Shown: one piece after another, positions 1-9,846 of the stretch
How the letters are laid out: each line of letters starts with the position of its first letter
Numbering within the stretch: the stretch's first letter is position 1
Translations under genes and position numbers: made by a program
Notes under the pieces: generated by a model
Seen by the model: the letters and a program-made list of their open reading frames with translations, nothing else
Databases searched by the model: none
What the model was told of the DNA's origin: nothing
Assembly: GCF_000150955.2 (NCBI RefSeq)
Contig: NC_011695.1
Span: 1 to 64,000 of the forward strand
Source: Phaeodactylum tricornutum CCAP 1055/1
Lineage: Eukaryota > Bacillariophyta > Bacillariophyceae > Surirellales > Neidiaceae
Length of the DNA stretch: 64,000 nucleotides
Direction: 5' to 3'

Positions 1-316
1 CTAACCCTAACCCTAACCCTAACCCTAACCCTAACCCTAACCCTAACCCTAACCCTAACCCTAACCCTAACCCTAACCCTAACCCTAACCCTAACCCTAA
101 CCCTAACCCTAACCCTAACCCTAACCCTAACCCTAACCCTAACCCTAACCCTAACCCTAACCCTAACCCTAACCCTAACCCTAACCCTAACCCTAACCCT
201 AACCCTAACCCTAACCCTAACCCTAACCCTAACCCTAACCCTAACCCTAACCCTAACCCTAACCCTAACCCTAACCCTAACCCTAACCCTAACCCTAACC
301 CTAACCCTAACCCTAA
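1..316. repeat. Terminal telomere repeat, (CCCTAA)n
   Basis: About 52 perfect head-to-tail copies of CCCTAA run from the first base to 316, where the array stops at a TCCGG. Read from the chromosome end inward on this strand, this is the C-rich strand of a TTAGGG-type telomere, so the window starts at a physical chromosome end. No variant repeats are visible in the tract. Confidence 0.98.
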
Positions 317-399
317 TCCGGCTGTGAAGCAATTACCTGTGTTTGTTTTGGCATTTGTTGTTATTGGTTGTGTTGGGGCTGTCCGCGGTGATGACAAGA

Positions 400-765
400 A
401 CAGCAATGATGACGACGACGACGGCGACAACGGTCAATCCAGATCCGTCAATCCTGGTCGAACAAAACCCTTTGTTGGCTGCAGCTATTCACTGTGCTGT
501 GACATAAAGCACAACGAAAGTATGTCATTTGGGGCCGACAAAGGCCGCAATATTTTTCGACCACTGGAAAGCTCTTGCAGCCGCGATGACGACGACGACA
601 AGGCTTCGACGACGACAACGGTAAAACAAGATCAGTTGACCGGGCCATCCGTTTGTTGCTAGCAACAGCCTACACAAACTGTCAAAAAGCACAATGTGAG
701 CGCGCCATTTGGGGCCGACAAAGGCCGCACTGTTTTTTTACCACTGGAAAGCTCTTGCTATGACA
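400..765. repeat. Degenerate tandem pair, about 180 bp period, next to the telomere
   Basis: Bases 501-578 and 681-758 match closely at an offset of exactly 180, sharing a CATTTGGGGCCGACAAAGG core and a CCACTGGAAAGCTCTTGC end. The GATGACGACGACGAC run near 400 recurs near 586, so the repeat unit is about 180-185 bp and is present roughly twice. It lies less than 100 bp from the telomere and is a candidate subtelomeric satellite. I do not recognise the family. An open frame through the first unit has no ATG and is not called as a gene. Confidence 0.7.
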
Positions 766-1184
766 GCACCTGAGGGAACAGAAGGTATTGAAGGCAAAGC
801 GGCATCCTACAAATCAAAAAGTCGGGTACTCTGGACAAATATCCTTTATGCTTGCAAAGGGCATGCCAGTTTTTGATTTGACCTAAGTCTAAGTTGGTGT
901 TGGCAAGAAAGCAGTCATATTGGATCACTTCATCCATGACAGGAGGCAACCTTTCTTGGCTATAATAGCCCAAGCATGCTGTTATCTGTCAAGCATGATG
1001 CTTTCCCTTTCCCTACTTGTGATGGGGTAGCAGAGGAAGTTGCAGATGCAGGTAATGTGTGGGTTTGGAATAATATTACCAAATAGAATGTAAAATAGAC
1101 AACAAAATGCAACAAGTGTATGTTTTGAACAGCTTAAAGATACTAAAAATAATCAGAATACGAAACAAAATGCTAAATTATACC
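766..1184. other. Subtelomeric stretch with no supported gene
   Basis: The minus strand is open for 71 codons from 973 to 758 but shows no recognisable motif. The rest is AT-rich sequence with no clear coding, repeat or RNA signal. Confidence 0.5.
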
Positions 1185-1716
1185 CTACAACACAGCCAAT
1201 TTTTGCCGTAGCATTTGTTCCAACCTCTGGACGTGCGTTTTCATGACAGCGTTGGAGCATTTGAGCCGCGTTTGCTTTTGCCGGTCGGCGCCCGCCGTTT
1301 GCGTGAGGCTTTCTCCCAGACTTGTTCCAAACATTATCGAAACACTATCAAAACATTCTTGATGGATCTCTTGCCCCCTCTGCACCGCTTCTATCTGCTC
1401 CTGGATTTCGCGTTAAACATTCATTTCGTGCCGAGCAACTTTCCAATCCAGTGCGGTCTTCTCACTGCGCAAGGTACATACGCCAGGACTCCTCAAAGCG
1501 GGCAATCACTGTTCCATTTGCATCAAGCCATTCTCCGTGGCGGATTCTTGGAGTTGCCAGGACTCTTCCAGATGAATTATGTAATGCTCGGAGATAAGTC
1601 CATGGCAGTGCTCTACAGCATGATAGAACGAAAACCCCAAACACGTTTACTGTACAAGGAAAAAATCTTTCATGGAAACGCAACCTGTGACACTGACTGA
1701 AACTGCGAATTTCCAA
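1185..1716 (-). pseudogene. Decayed coding remnant with a coiled-coil-like C-terminus
   Basis: The 66-codon frame at 1385-1185 on the minus strand ends in a Lys/Arg/Gln-rich amphipathic stretch with the order RQKQTRLKCSNAV, then HVQRLEQMLRQK, and looks like real protein sequence. Upstream, other minus-strand frames carry further protein-like pieces (for example EKTALDWKVARHE near 1450), separated by stops. This suggests a once longer gene that is now broken. The composition recalls the C-terminal helices of SANT/Myb-like transposon accessory proteins, but that is only a resemblance. A plus-strand frame (1215-1700) overlaps it and looks like a shadow. Confidence 0.3.
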
Positions 1717-1865
1717 GCGTTGGAGGCGGATCGTAGAGTTTGGTCAATTGAACTCTACTGAAGCGGGGAGACAGAAACGGGAGGCTCAGACAAACGGATA
1801 AGAGTTCATCGGGTACCCAATTCTATTGGAACAGACAATCGAATAAGGTTGCGAAGCGAAGACAG

Positions 1866-1945
1866 ATCCCTGAGTAATTACTATGAGGTCCGGTACTGAT
1901 CCCTGAGTAATTACTTAGAAGCAAGGACAGATCCCTGAGTAAGTT
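1866..1945. repeat. Three short direct repeats around a GAGTAATTACT motif
   Basis: The string GATCCCTGAGTAA occurs three times (near 1866, 1899 and 1930). Two of the copies continue into the perfect 10 bp palindrome AGTAATTACT (1873-1882 and 1906-1915). The same palindrome heads several units of the repeat array at 3546-3998, so the two subtelomeric repeat patches are related. Confidence 0.7.
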
Positions 1946-1993
1946 ATTCTGGGAATAGTGCATTAGCTCCTTTTTACGTCCTGTACGTACCTG

Positions 1994-2013
1994 ACCCTAA
2001 CCCTAACCCTAAC
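1994..2013. repeat. Interstitial telomere tract
   Basis: Twenty bases of in-phase CCCTAA repeat (about three copies) lie 1.7 kb inside the terminal array and in the same orientation as it. They abut directly the first base of a 5'-truncated copia element. The orientation is what is expected if this point was once a chromosome end that received telomere repeats. Confidence 0.9.
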
Positions 2014-3438
2014 GATGATTTCCTATGTATCAGTACAGATCCGAAGAAGATCCTGGATTCGATCGGTATGCATTTCAAACTCAAGCCTGAATCAATTAAG
2101 ACGCCCGAGGTATATTTGGGAGCAAATCTTGGACGTTTTACGTTACCCGATAATCCATCGAAACAGCGATGGTCAATGAGTTCCACGAATTATGTGAAAC
2201 AAGCAGTTGCAAATGTTGAAAAGGATTTGGATGAAGTTGGAAAACGTTTATCTACAAAGATTACGTCACCTATGTCGTCAAATTATCGACCGGAGCTTGA
2301 TGTTTCCCCTGTATTGGATGCGGAACGTGCTAACTATTTCCAGTCACAGATAGGAGTTTTGAGATGGGCAGTTGAAATTGGTCGCATTGATATAATGTGT
2401 GAGGTGTCGATGCTCTCATCTTTTCTCGCGATGCCGCGTGAAGGACATCTAGCTGCAGTATTTCATATTTTCGGATATTTGAAGTCACATCACAAGTCTC
2501 GATTGGTATTTGATGATTCTTATCCGGTGATTGACAACAGCTTTAACGATGATGCGGATTGGACAGACTTTTACGGTGATGTTAAAGAGCCTATTCCACC
2601 AAATGCTCCAGAACCACGTGGTAAGGTGGTGGAGATTATAGCTTTTGTTGACGCTGACCATGCGGGAGACCGTGTTACTCGTCGTTCTCGAACAGGTGTT
2701 TTGATTTATATCAATCGTTCTCCGATTATGTGGTTCTCGAAGCGTCAGAATTCAGTTGAAACGTCTACTTTTGGTAGTGAGTTTATTGCATTGAAGATTG
2801 CTACTGAGATGATACAAGGTTTACGATACAAGTTACGTATGATGGGTATTCCTATTGATGGTCCGGCTAAAGTTCTTTGTGACAATATGTCGGTTGTGTA
2901 CAATACTATGGCACCAGAATCAGTGTTGAAGAAGAAAAGTAACGCGATAGCGTATCATTTCGTACAAGAGAATGTTGCCATGAAAGTGATCAAGGTTGCA
3001 TATGAACCATCAGAATCAAATCTAGCGGATATACTTACGAAGGTTCAAACAGGTCCAGTGAGACAAGCTATCATACGAAGTATTTTATGGTGATTCAAAT
3101 CACAAGAAGGGTTTGCCGACTTTCCTGTTCTCAACAGGTTCAATGTTGGGACAAGTTGCATTTGCATTATATTTGTCATTGCATGCAGTGTCGAAGTTTT
3201 ATTTTTATTTGGTTCCCTATTTTTCCCATTGTGGTTTTGAGGGGACACATTTCGCCAAGTTTATGTTCATGGTCTCAATGTGAGGGGACTAGAAAAATCC
3301 TACGACAAGCATATCGGGGTTCATTATCCCTTTATCTTGGGTTTATGCGTATAAGTCTTTGTTTTACGTCTTTTTATCGTATCTACAATCCTTTGGTCCC
3401 ACAGACGCGTTTTAGCCCGTTATTGTTGCAGTTTTCTA
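2014..3438 (+). mobile_element. 5'-truncated Ty1/copia retrotransposon (fossil), same family as element A
   Basis: The reading frame to 3093 matches, almost residue for residue, the C-terminal reverse transcriptase and RNase H part of element A's pol (motifs FKLKPESIKTP, YLGANLG, DADHAG, SKRQNSVETS). It is followed by a short 3' leader and a 3' LTR at 3290-3438. Everything 5' of the late reverse transcriptase is absent; the left edge is the internal telomere tract. LTR and coding sequence differ clearly from element A, so this is an older copy of the same family. It is a fossil and cannot be autonomous. Confidence 0.9.
3290..3438 (+). repeat. 3' LTR of the truncated copia element
   Basis: The 149 bp repeat starts TAGAAAA and ends GTTTTCTA, like the 162 bp LTRs of element A, with many substitutions and small length differences. 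A purine-rich TGAGGGGAC just before it would be the polypurine tract. Confidence 0.8.
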
Positions 3439-3545
3439 TTTTCACAGCGTCACTTTAGATTAGTAAGGATTTGAAAAAGATTTTATTGCATTAGAAAAGA
3501 ACTATCGTTCTCCGGGTTAACCAAATGGGTTTACTTATGTTGTAG

Positions 3546-3998
3546 GACAGTGAACCCAGAGTAATTACTTACAAAATCGGATAGTGAACTCGGAGTAATT
3601 ACTTACATATCGGATAGTGAACTCAGAGTAAATACTTACATGTCGGATAGTGAACTCAGAGTATTTACTTAGGCGGAGTTTTTGGATAGATTATATACAT
3701 CATTGTATGAAAGTACTACTCTGGGTTCTCCCTCCCCTTACGATAGTGAACTCAGAGTAATTGCTTAGGCGTAGTTTGGGATAAATTATAACTACTCTGG
3801 GTTCTCCCTCCCCTTAGGGATTATTTATGTGTCGATTTGTGTCGCACTGTGAACTCAGTGGGTTTACTTATGCTTTGTTTTTGGTTTCTCCCCTCCCCTT
3901 AGGATAGTGAACTCAGTAATTACTTAGGCGTAGTTTTTGGATAGATTATACACATCATTGTATGAAAGTACTACTCTGGGTTCTCCCTCCCCTTAGGA
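3546..3998. repeat. Array of short repeats with inverted ends (MITE-like)
   Basis: At least six units begin with a form of GTGAACTCAGAGTAATTACTTA. Three of the longer ones (near 3650-3740, 3742-3817 and 3903-3997) end with TACTCTGGGTTCTCCCTCCCCTTA. The start GAACTCAGAGTA and the end TACTCTGGGTTC are near-perfect reverse complements, so each long unit has about 12 bp inverted ends, and AGTAATTACT within the head is itself a palindrome. A fourth, diverged unit lies at 3848-3901. No coding capacity. It could be a tandemly amplified MITE or a subtelomeric satellite; I cannot tell which. Confidence 0.75.
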
Positions 3999-4333
3999 AC
4001 AATTTCTTCTGTGAACGGGTACAGGAATCTGCCTTAGTCTTTGGGGCTGTGCTTGGACCACCACCACGACAAGAAAAAGGCATGGCTGGAATGCAGTAGG
4101 TTATGGGTTGGAAGCAGCTCTTCCATGCCAGCACAATACCTCAGCTGTATCATATTCAGAGCATTCGCCAAGCATTGGATTATTTGCAAATTGCTAATTT
4201 TACATAGAAGACGTTTTGTGCTAAGTACTTAAAAAATTCAGATTTGGCCAAAATCGCATTTTTTTCATGTCCTTCACGCCAACATAGCAATTTTCCTCCA
4301 AAACTTTCTCTTAAAACGGCCTGGACACAATTA
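3999..4333. other. Intergenic, nothing recognised
   Basis: Between the repeat array and the 3' end of the ABC transporter gene. Short open frames here overlap on both strands and have no protein-like composition. Confidence 0.5.
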
Positions 4334-6407
4334 CTATTCTGCGCGCCTGAGAAAAATATATGCAGCAACGCGGAACATCACCTGCAAACCAACGGTCATA
4401 CCAATGTTGAACCAATAGCTTTCAGCAACACCAGTGATTCCTAAACTCGCTATGACTTCTTCACCAGGTAGCGGACACACCCCTGTACCAATTGCAATAG
4501 AAGCTTCACCATCATCCAAGCATGGGATGTCTCGACCCGCGTATTCATTAATGATCAAGGCACTATAGCCATACCGTGCAAAAGATATCCAGCTAGCCCA
4601 TGCTATTCCACGGTTCATGTTTTGCAGTGGGATATAGAAACCGCCCTAAAAAGTAAGAGCAGATCCCAGTTAGATAAAACTTCAATATAGTGCGGGGGAC
4701 ATGCGCTGACAGATGCAGTAATTACCATTATCATGAAAAAGAGCGTAATTGGAGGTGCCAAAACAAGCGCAACTTGCATATTGGGAATTGCTATGCTCAT
4801 CCATAACCCCATACTTTGAGCAGTTGACAAGGTCAAATAGAAAGCAACAAAGAATTTGAGATATGCCTCAAACGTAGGTCGAAATCCGGCGGTCCAATAT
4901 ACCACAAGTCCATAAAGAACAGGAAGCAAAACATTGTTGGTCATATCGGAAGCTGTCTTTCCCAAAAAATAGCTTGACACGCCATACATTTTCTTCGCGC
5001 GTTCTCGTTTCAGCAGAGCTCGTTCTCGCTGGAAGACTGTCACTGCTGAAATAACAATTCCATTTGCTTGCGCAATAATCATGAAGAATAGTAAGGAGTT
5101 GCGCTCAAACGTCCGTGCTGTATTATTAGGCAAGCGCCACCTGAAAATTTCACAGAGAATGAGACGTTCATTTGCCGTGATAGCAATCCAACTCCCATAC
5201 CAGCCACATACCACAATACAGCTGAAAAGAACAAATACAGAAGTTGTAAAATCACAGCAGTCATTGTCAATCGTTCGCCGCGTTGCTGTTTCATGGTGCG
5301 AGATGTCAAGAGCTTAAGCTGTGTGCGGAAGCTGTTGTTGAACTTTGGAACGGCATGAAGCTCGTGCAGACTGCTCATACTGCGACTCAGGGTCTTACGA
5401 AGGCTGTCCGAGATCATACTATGAACGCTCTCCTTGTTTATATATTCTGCCCAGTGACTCGCAAGCATTGCAGCTTCTCGCCGTTGCTCGTCCTCTTTTA
5501 TCACGTCCATTATCCAATCGGCCAAGCCTGTCTCTGGTGGTAATTCACCAACAATGGGGCAAGATTCCAAGTATTCTCGTGCTTTCGAAGGATTGCCGTT
5601 GAAAACGGTTGACCCTTGGCTAAGCAACAACAAGTGGTCGAACATGTTGTAAATAGTAGTTCTGGGTTGATGAATCACGACTGCAATTGAGTGGCCCATA
5701 TTGGACAGAACCTTGAGGGTTCCTATCAATGCTTGGGCCGTTGTTGCATCCAATCCGGATGTGGGTTCGTCCAACAATAACAAGGATGGCCTTACCACAA
5801 GTTCTGACGCTACGGAAACACGTTTGCGTTCACCTCCACTAACGCCACGCACTACGCCTAGTGGACTTCCCACTACGCTATTTCGGATGTCCGTCAAACC
5901 GAGCTCTATCATGGTCTCCAATACGACGGCACTCACTTGTTCGTCAGAACAAGATTCAGGTGTCTTTAGTCGCGCAGAGTAATAAATATTCTCCTCCACT
6001 GTTAGATTTGTCAGTAGAAGGTCATCCTGCCATACGACACCAACAATCCGCTTGGGTATTTTTCCTTCTTCTCCGTTCACTGTTATGATGCTTCCTTCTA
6101 CGAGATCGCCGGATTTAGTCAGATCAGCGGCGATCGAAATGAGACTCGTTTTCCCGGATCCCGACGGTCCCATCCAAGCCGTAAGTTTGTACGGAGAAAT
6201 AGTTGTAGTAATGTTTTGGAGGACGGTGGTCCGCTTCCTACCGGACGTTTTACCATTACTAGACGCTTTGGTGGTGAGGGGGGCGTACGTAACATTTTGG
6301 AGGGACAGCTCGACGAGCGGAACCTGGCGGCCTGCAGACACGTTTGACAATGCAGACAGCTTTATCGGCTCGGGCTCTTTCGAAGGATCTTCAGTACAGG
6401 TAGGCAT
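4334..6407 (-). CDS. ABCG-type half-size ABC transporter
   Basis: Predicted 640-residue protein with the ABCG order: nucleotide-binding domain first, then six membrane segments. The N-terminal half has Walker A GPSGSGKTSL, a Q-loop QDD, the signature VSGGERKR, Walker B LLLLDEPTSGLD and the H-loop HQP. The C-terminal half has the hydrophobic segments and the GGFYIP..NMNRGIAW block seen before the last helices of ABCG proteins. I infer three exons: 6407-5212, 5140-4726 and 4645-4334; introns of 71 and 80 bp have GTATGT and GTAATT donors and CAG/TAG acceptors, and phases agree. The first ATG is 6407; the frame runs further upstream without one. As an ABCG half-transporter it should dimerise in a membrane and export lipids or other hydrophobic compounds; the substrate is unknown. 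Confidence 0.93.
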
Positions 6408-6966
6408 GGTTTGCCCAAACACTACTCTTGAAGATTGAGGGGTGGGCTTGACGATTACGGATGTTCAGTGTTCACTCTACTCACAGTCAAGAAAGTCTAA
6501 TTGACAGTGAGACTTTAGAGTTAGAGAGTTCGGGAGCACTCTGTAGTGATATTTGCGCTCAGTGAAATGTAGTTCTCTGCCAACGAAGTGCGTTCCGAAG
6601 CAGCCTCGCAGACGCTAAGGTTTGTGGAACTGGGATATCGAATCATAGCGACACGTCATAACTACTTTTCATTGGAGCTCATTATCCTCCATCTTTAGGA
6701 AATGGCATATTAATTTTTTGGACTTCACTGTCAATCACAGTCGGCAACTTTGTAATCGAGAAAACGAGAAGTTTTGCAATGAAAAGTGACCTCGTAGTTA
6801 TTATTCAGGTTGGCAGCTGACTACGTCCGAACGACCGGAGCAGAAAACATACATCTTCGGCTCTCCCCACACACCTCAGCCTGGTAGTCTAGGAGTTTCT
6901 ATCAGCAGTCAGAACATCTTCAGAGAAGGGTTCGGTAAGCATTGCATACCTTTCTCTTTTCATACC
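6408..6966. promoter_or_regulatory. Divergent intergenic region, ABCG / CSN7
   Basis: 559 bp between two genes facing away from each other, so it must hold both promoters and 5' leaders. No clear TATA box or repeat stands out. Confidence 0.5.
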
Positions 6967-7854
6967 ATGGAAAGCTCAATGCTATTGGATACCGAGGTGC
7001 CGCTTCAGCCGTTGTTGCAAGCAGCTGAAGCATCCAGAGGTTCTAACATTTCGACAATTCGATCTCTTGTCATGAGGGCGATATCCGACAAGGAGATATT
7101 TTGTGGCTTTGATCAGATAATACTTATTGTCGGAAAATCTCTTAGCGAATCCATCGAAGGGGAGAAGATGCTTCAAACTCTGCATCTGTTTTCCAATGGA
7201 ACGTACGACGATTACGAGAAGCATCGTGAGCGGTATGTGAACCTCACTGAGGCTCAAGTATTCAAACTTCGACAGTTGACTGCAATGTCGGTGGTTGAAG
7301 ACGCTTGCTGCAATAGACAGTCGGCTGTTTCATACTTATCTTTGCGACAAAATCTTCAACTCGCGGACAATACCGCGGTTGAGGATGTCTTGGTTTCCTG
7401 TATTAACGCGAGGGTGTTGGCTGGAGAGCTTTGCCAGCGAAGCGCGAGCCTCTTTTTGAATGAAAATGGGCCAGCAGTGTCTCCACGGGATGTAACTCTG
7501 ACGAGCGTAGATGCTATGATAGAGAGGCTTCGTACCTGGAAGGATGTACTCGCTCATTCACAAGTGGTTTCGACTCAAATTCAAGCCGCAGCTGCTAGTC
7601 AATTAAGTGTACACAACAATTGGAATTCGCTGCTCCAATCTCCTCTTCAACATCACGCAGTCGAACGAAACACAGCTGAAAGAGGTTGGGACTTGTCGGA
7701 TGTCAGAAGGTATGGCGATGGATCTATTGGGACGAAAGGAGACCCAATGGAGATTTCTCGTCCTGATGGCGCTGGTCGACGACAAAAACGAGGTCGGGGG
7801 TCATTGCAGGGAAACGCGGCAGAAACGAGTGAATTTGGAAGTTTTGAATGGTAG
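6967..7854 (+). CDS. CSN7: COP9 signalosome subunit 7 (PCI domain)
   Basis: Intronless 295-residue protein. Residues about 50-165 read as a PCI domain: an N-terminal helical part with MLQTLHLFSNGTYDDY, then KLRQLTAMSVVEDACC and DVLVSCINARVLAGELCQ, the block that in CSN7 and the proteasome-lid subunits forms the winged helix and ends in a G-x-L-x-Q motif. The tail after about residue 170 is helical, then basic and low-complexity (GRRQKRGRGS), as is usual for CSN7. CSN7 is part of the COP9 signalosome, which removes NEDD8 from cullin-RING ubiquitin ligases in nucleus and cytosol. The start is the first ATG of the frame. eIF3m shares this fold, but length and motifs favour CSN7. Confidence 0.85.
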   Translation: MESSMLLDTEVPLQPLLQAAEASRGSNISTIRSLVMRAISDKEIFCGFDQIILIVGKSLSESIEGEKMLQTLHLFSNGTYDDYEKHRERYVNLTEAQVFKLRQLTAMSVVEDACCNRQSAVSYLSLRQNLQLADNTAVEDVLVSCINARVLAGELCQRSASLFLNENGPAVSPRDVTLTSVDAMIERLRTWKDVLAHSQVVSTQIQAAAASQLSVHNNWNSLLQSPLQHHAVERNTAERGWDLSDVRRYGDGSIGTKGDPMEISRPDGAGRRQKRGRGSLQGNAAETSEFGSFEW

Positions 7855-8115
7855 TTTGTTGAAGACCGTAGGCCATTGGTTGCTCTTTAGATCTCGAGAC
7901 AATTTTGATATTGGCCATTAATACCGCATTCGTTCCTTCACTCTACTCTAGCAGCAATCTTGTCATATTCTGTGTTGCCTCGTACTGAGTCGCGGACGAG
8001 CATGGACAATTTCATTTCGCCAGCGACTGCAAGTCATGGTAGCTTTCATTACATCCAGTAGTCTACTCAGAATAGTGAAGGGATCCGAATTGTCTGAGGA
8101 AAGGTCCGAACGAAA
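7855..8115. other. Convergent intergenic region, CSN7 / methyltransferase
   Basis: 261 bp between the 3' ends of two converging genes. It must contain both poly(A) regions; nothing else is seen. Confidence 0.5.
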
Positions 8116-9601
8116 TCATTGCAGACTCTTCCTCACATGGAACATGGTCATTTTCATACCCTCCACATACCCTGCTGTTGCTTGATAGTCATTCGCTGCT
8201 GTATGATCTGGATCAGAATTGCTCATGATGATCTTCACAATGGAAACGGTCAAACCAACACGCGTACATTCCGATTGAAATGAATCGACTCCGAAACGAT
8301 GAGTGGCGTCAGCGCATACAACAAATGCCTGTCCATGAGGACAAAGAGCGTCGTGAATTGTATTGGCGGTAGCAATAGCGTCGCTTGGCTGACATATAAC
8401 ATCCGCTGCAAGAATAATATCTACCTGCGATTGTTCGTTTCCCCTCGTATCAGTCCAGGAGTGGGATTGACCTGATTGTTGGTAAAAGTCCAGTCCATGG
8501 ACTTTGCACACAGACGACACACCATTGAGCTCTACGTTCCGCTCAAGGTTGGCAAGAACGCGAGTGTTGAAATCGGTCAGAGTGAGTACACCTTGGGGCA
8601 ATAACTGTTCACGCAATGCGGAACTCTGAACAGGATCCTCGACCTGCTTTAGTCCCTCGTGTACGACGATTCGTGCAGCAACCAAGCCGGTCAAACCACA
8701 GCCAGCGCCAATCTCCAATATTGATTTCCCCCGTAAAATGTCTGGATTTGCTACTAGCCACCTTGACAATGTGACGGCTGACGGCCACGTCACTATAACA
8801 ATAAATCAGTAAGCTATTGAGTGGCGTTTGTACCAATGCCAATAGAAAAGGCTCAATCGAGAACGTTCCACGTTACGTACCAAATCCGACGTCTTCTTGT
8901 GCCGATTGCCGATCTGTGATCTGGTGAATCAAGACCGTCTGTGGTGCCAACTCCCTTGACTCGTTTGTCACGCTGACATGGACACTTTCCCCTGCTTTTA
9001 CACCAATGAAGTCGCTAAGGATTGGCTTGGCGTGGAAGACAAGCGGTAGACGGTGCCGCAAGTCCTCAATCGTGAAAGGATTCCAAGGTTCGGGGAAAAC
9101 GCCCAGTGCCGCAATCCGGCAAGAAACCTCTTGCAGCTCCATTATGGAATCTTGCTCGGCTTCGTCCAGGACCAGCACAGACGGATCCTGCCGAATGAGC
9201 TTGACGAGCTGAACGTGCGATCCGTGTCTTGCAATTTCCTTGCCCAGTGTCGGGTCTATCGTCGTACAATTAAGATGAATCCAAAGGATTGTTTTCAAAA
9301 AGAGTGTGACAGGTGCTTGGTCTAAGGTCATTTGTCTTGGTTTTGACGCCCGAAGACGGAGCAAGTCTGTGACCCCATGTTGTAGCATAGGGACTAATGC
9401 AGCTGCGAATCCTGGTGCATCGTTTTTTAATGAGTCAATCCGCAAGAGGACGATTCCGCGAGAAGTTGTCGTTTGTGCTTCCCACGATGATAGGCATGGA
9501 TGATCGTAATGATGTGTCAAATCGGATTCACAGTCAAGCATGGTAGAAGGTGCTTTGTCGAGCTTGCAATGGATATTACTTACATCATCATTACATTTCA
9601 T
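8116..9601 (-). CDS. METTL21/FAM86-like protein (lysine) methyltransferase
   Basis: Two exons, 9601-8881 and 8792-8116, joined across an 88 bp intron (donor GTACGT, acceptor TATAG) give a 465-residue protein; the join restores GFVTWPSAVTLSRWL, the substrate-side motif of this family. The SAM-binding core follows: motif I LEIGAGCGLTGL, motif II LTDFNTRVLANL, and the post-I D-I-I-L-A-A-D-V strand. This is the Methyltransf_16 family, which methylates lysines on translation factors and chaperones. The N-terminal ~240 residues are helical and less conserved, as in FAM86/EEF2KMT. The exact substrate cannot be told. The start ATG lies only 65 bp from the LTR of element A, so its promoter region is split from older upstream DNA. 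Confidence 0.85.
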
Positions 9602-9666
9602 TATTTTGGAGAAGCCCCCAGTGATGGTAGCACGAGGAGAATGTCCAATGATGACGTGGGAGGGGG

Positions 9667-9828
9667 TAGAAAACCCCTACGTCAAGCGGTACATGAGGGG
9701 TTCATATCCCTAAGTCTATCAGATAAGTCTATAATCTTGTGTTTTTACGCCTTTGATCGTCTACGAAAGTATGTGGGATCCTTTCGGTTCCTTAGACGAT
9801 TCTAGCCCGTTATCGTTGCAGTTTTCTA
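9667..9828 (+). repeat. 5' LTR of element A
   Basis: 162 bp, starting TAGAAAAC and ending GTTTTCTA, a perfect 8 bp inverted pair instead of the usual TG..CA. Identical over its full length to 23618-23779. The 5 bp on its left, GGGGG, are repeated on the right of the 3' LTR. Confidence 0.95.
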
Positions 9829-9846
9829 GTTTATCAGACCCAGTAG
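9829..9846 (+). other. Primer-binding site of element A, matches a tRNA anticodon arm
   Basis: The reverse complement of these 18 bases ends GGGTCTGATAAAC. It reads as a tRNA anticodon arm: loop CTGATAA (anticodon GAT or inosine-AT, Ile) with T31-A39 and G30-C40 able to pair. That places the primer 3' end after position 40, as in Drosophila copia, which is primed by a cleaved half-tRNA. The motif is seen; the tRNA identity is inference. Confidence 0.5.

Noticed and set aside
324-662. 112-codon open frame with a signal-like start and Asp-rich patch next to the telomere
   Set aside because: It begins with GTG, not ATG; it covers the 180 bp tandem repeat, and the Asp runs come from a GAC microsatellite.
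1215-1700. 161-codon plus-strand frame
   Set aside because: It overlaps minus-strand pieces with much more protein-like composition, so it is probably a shadow.
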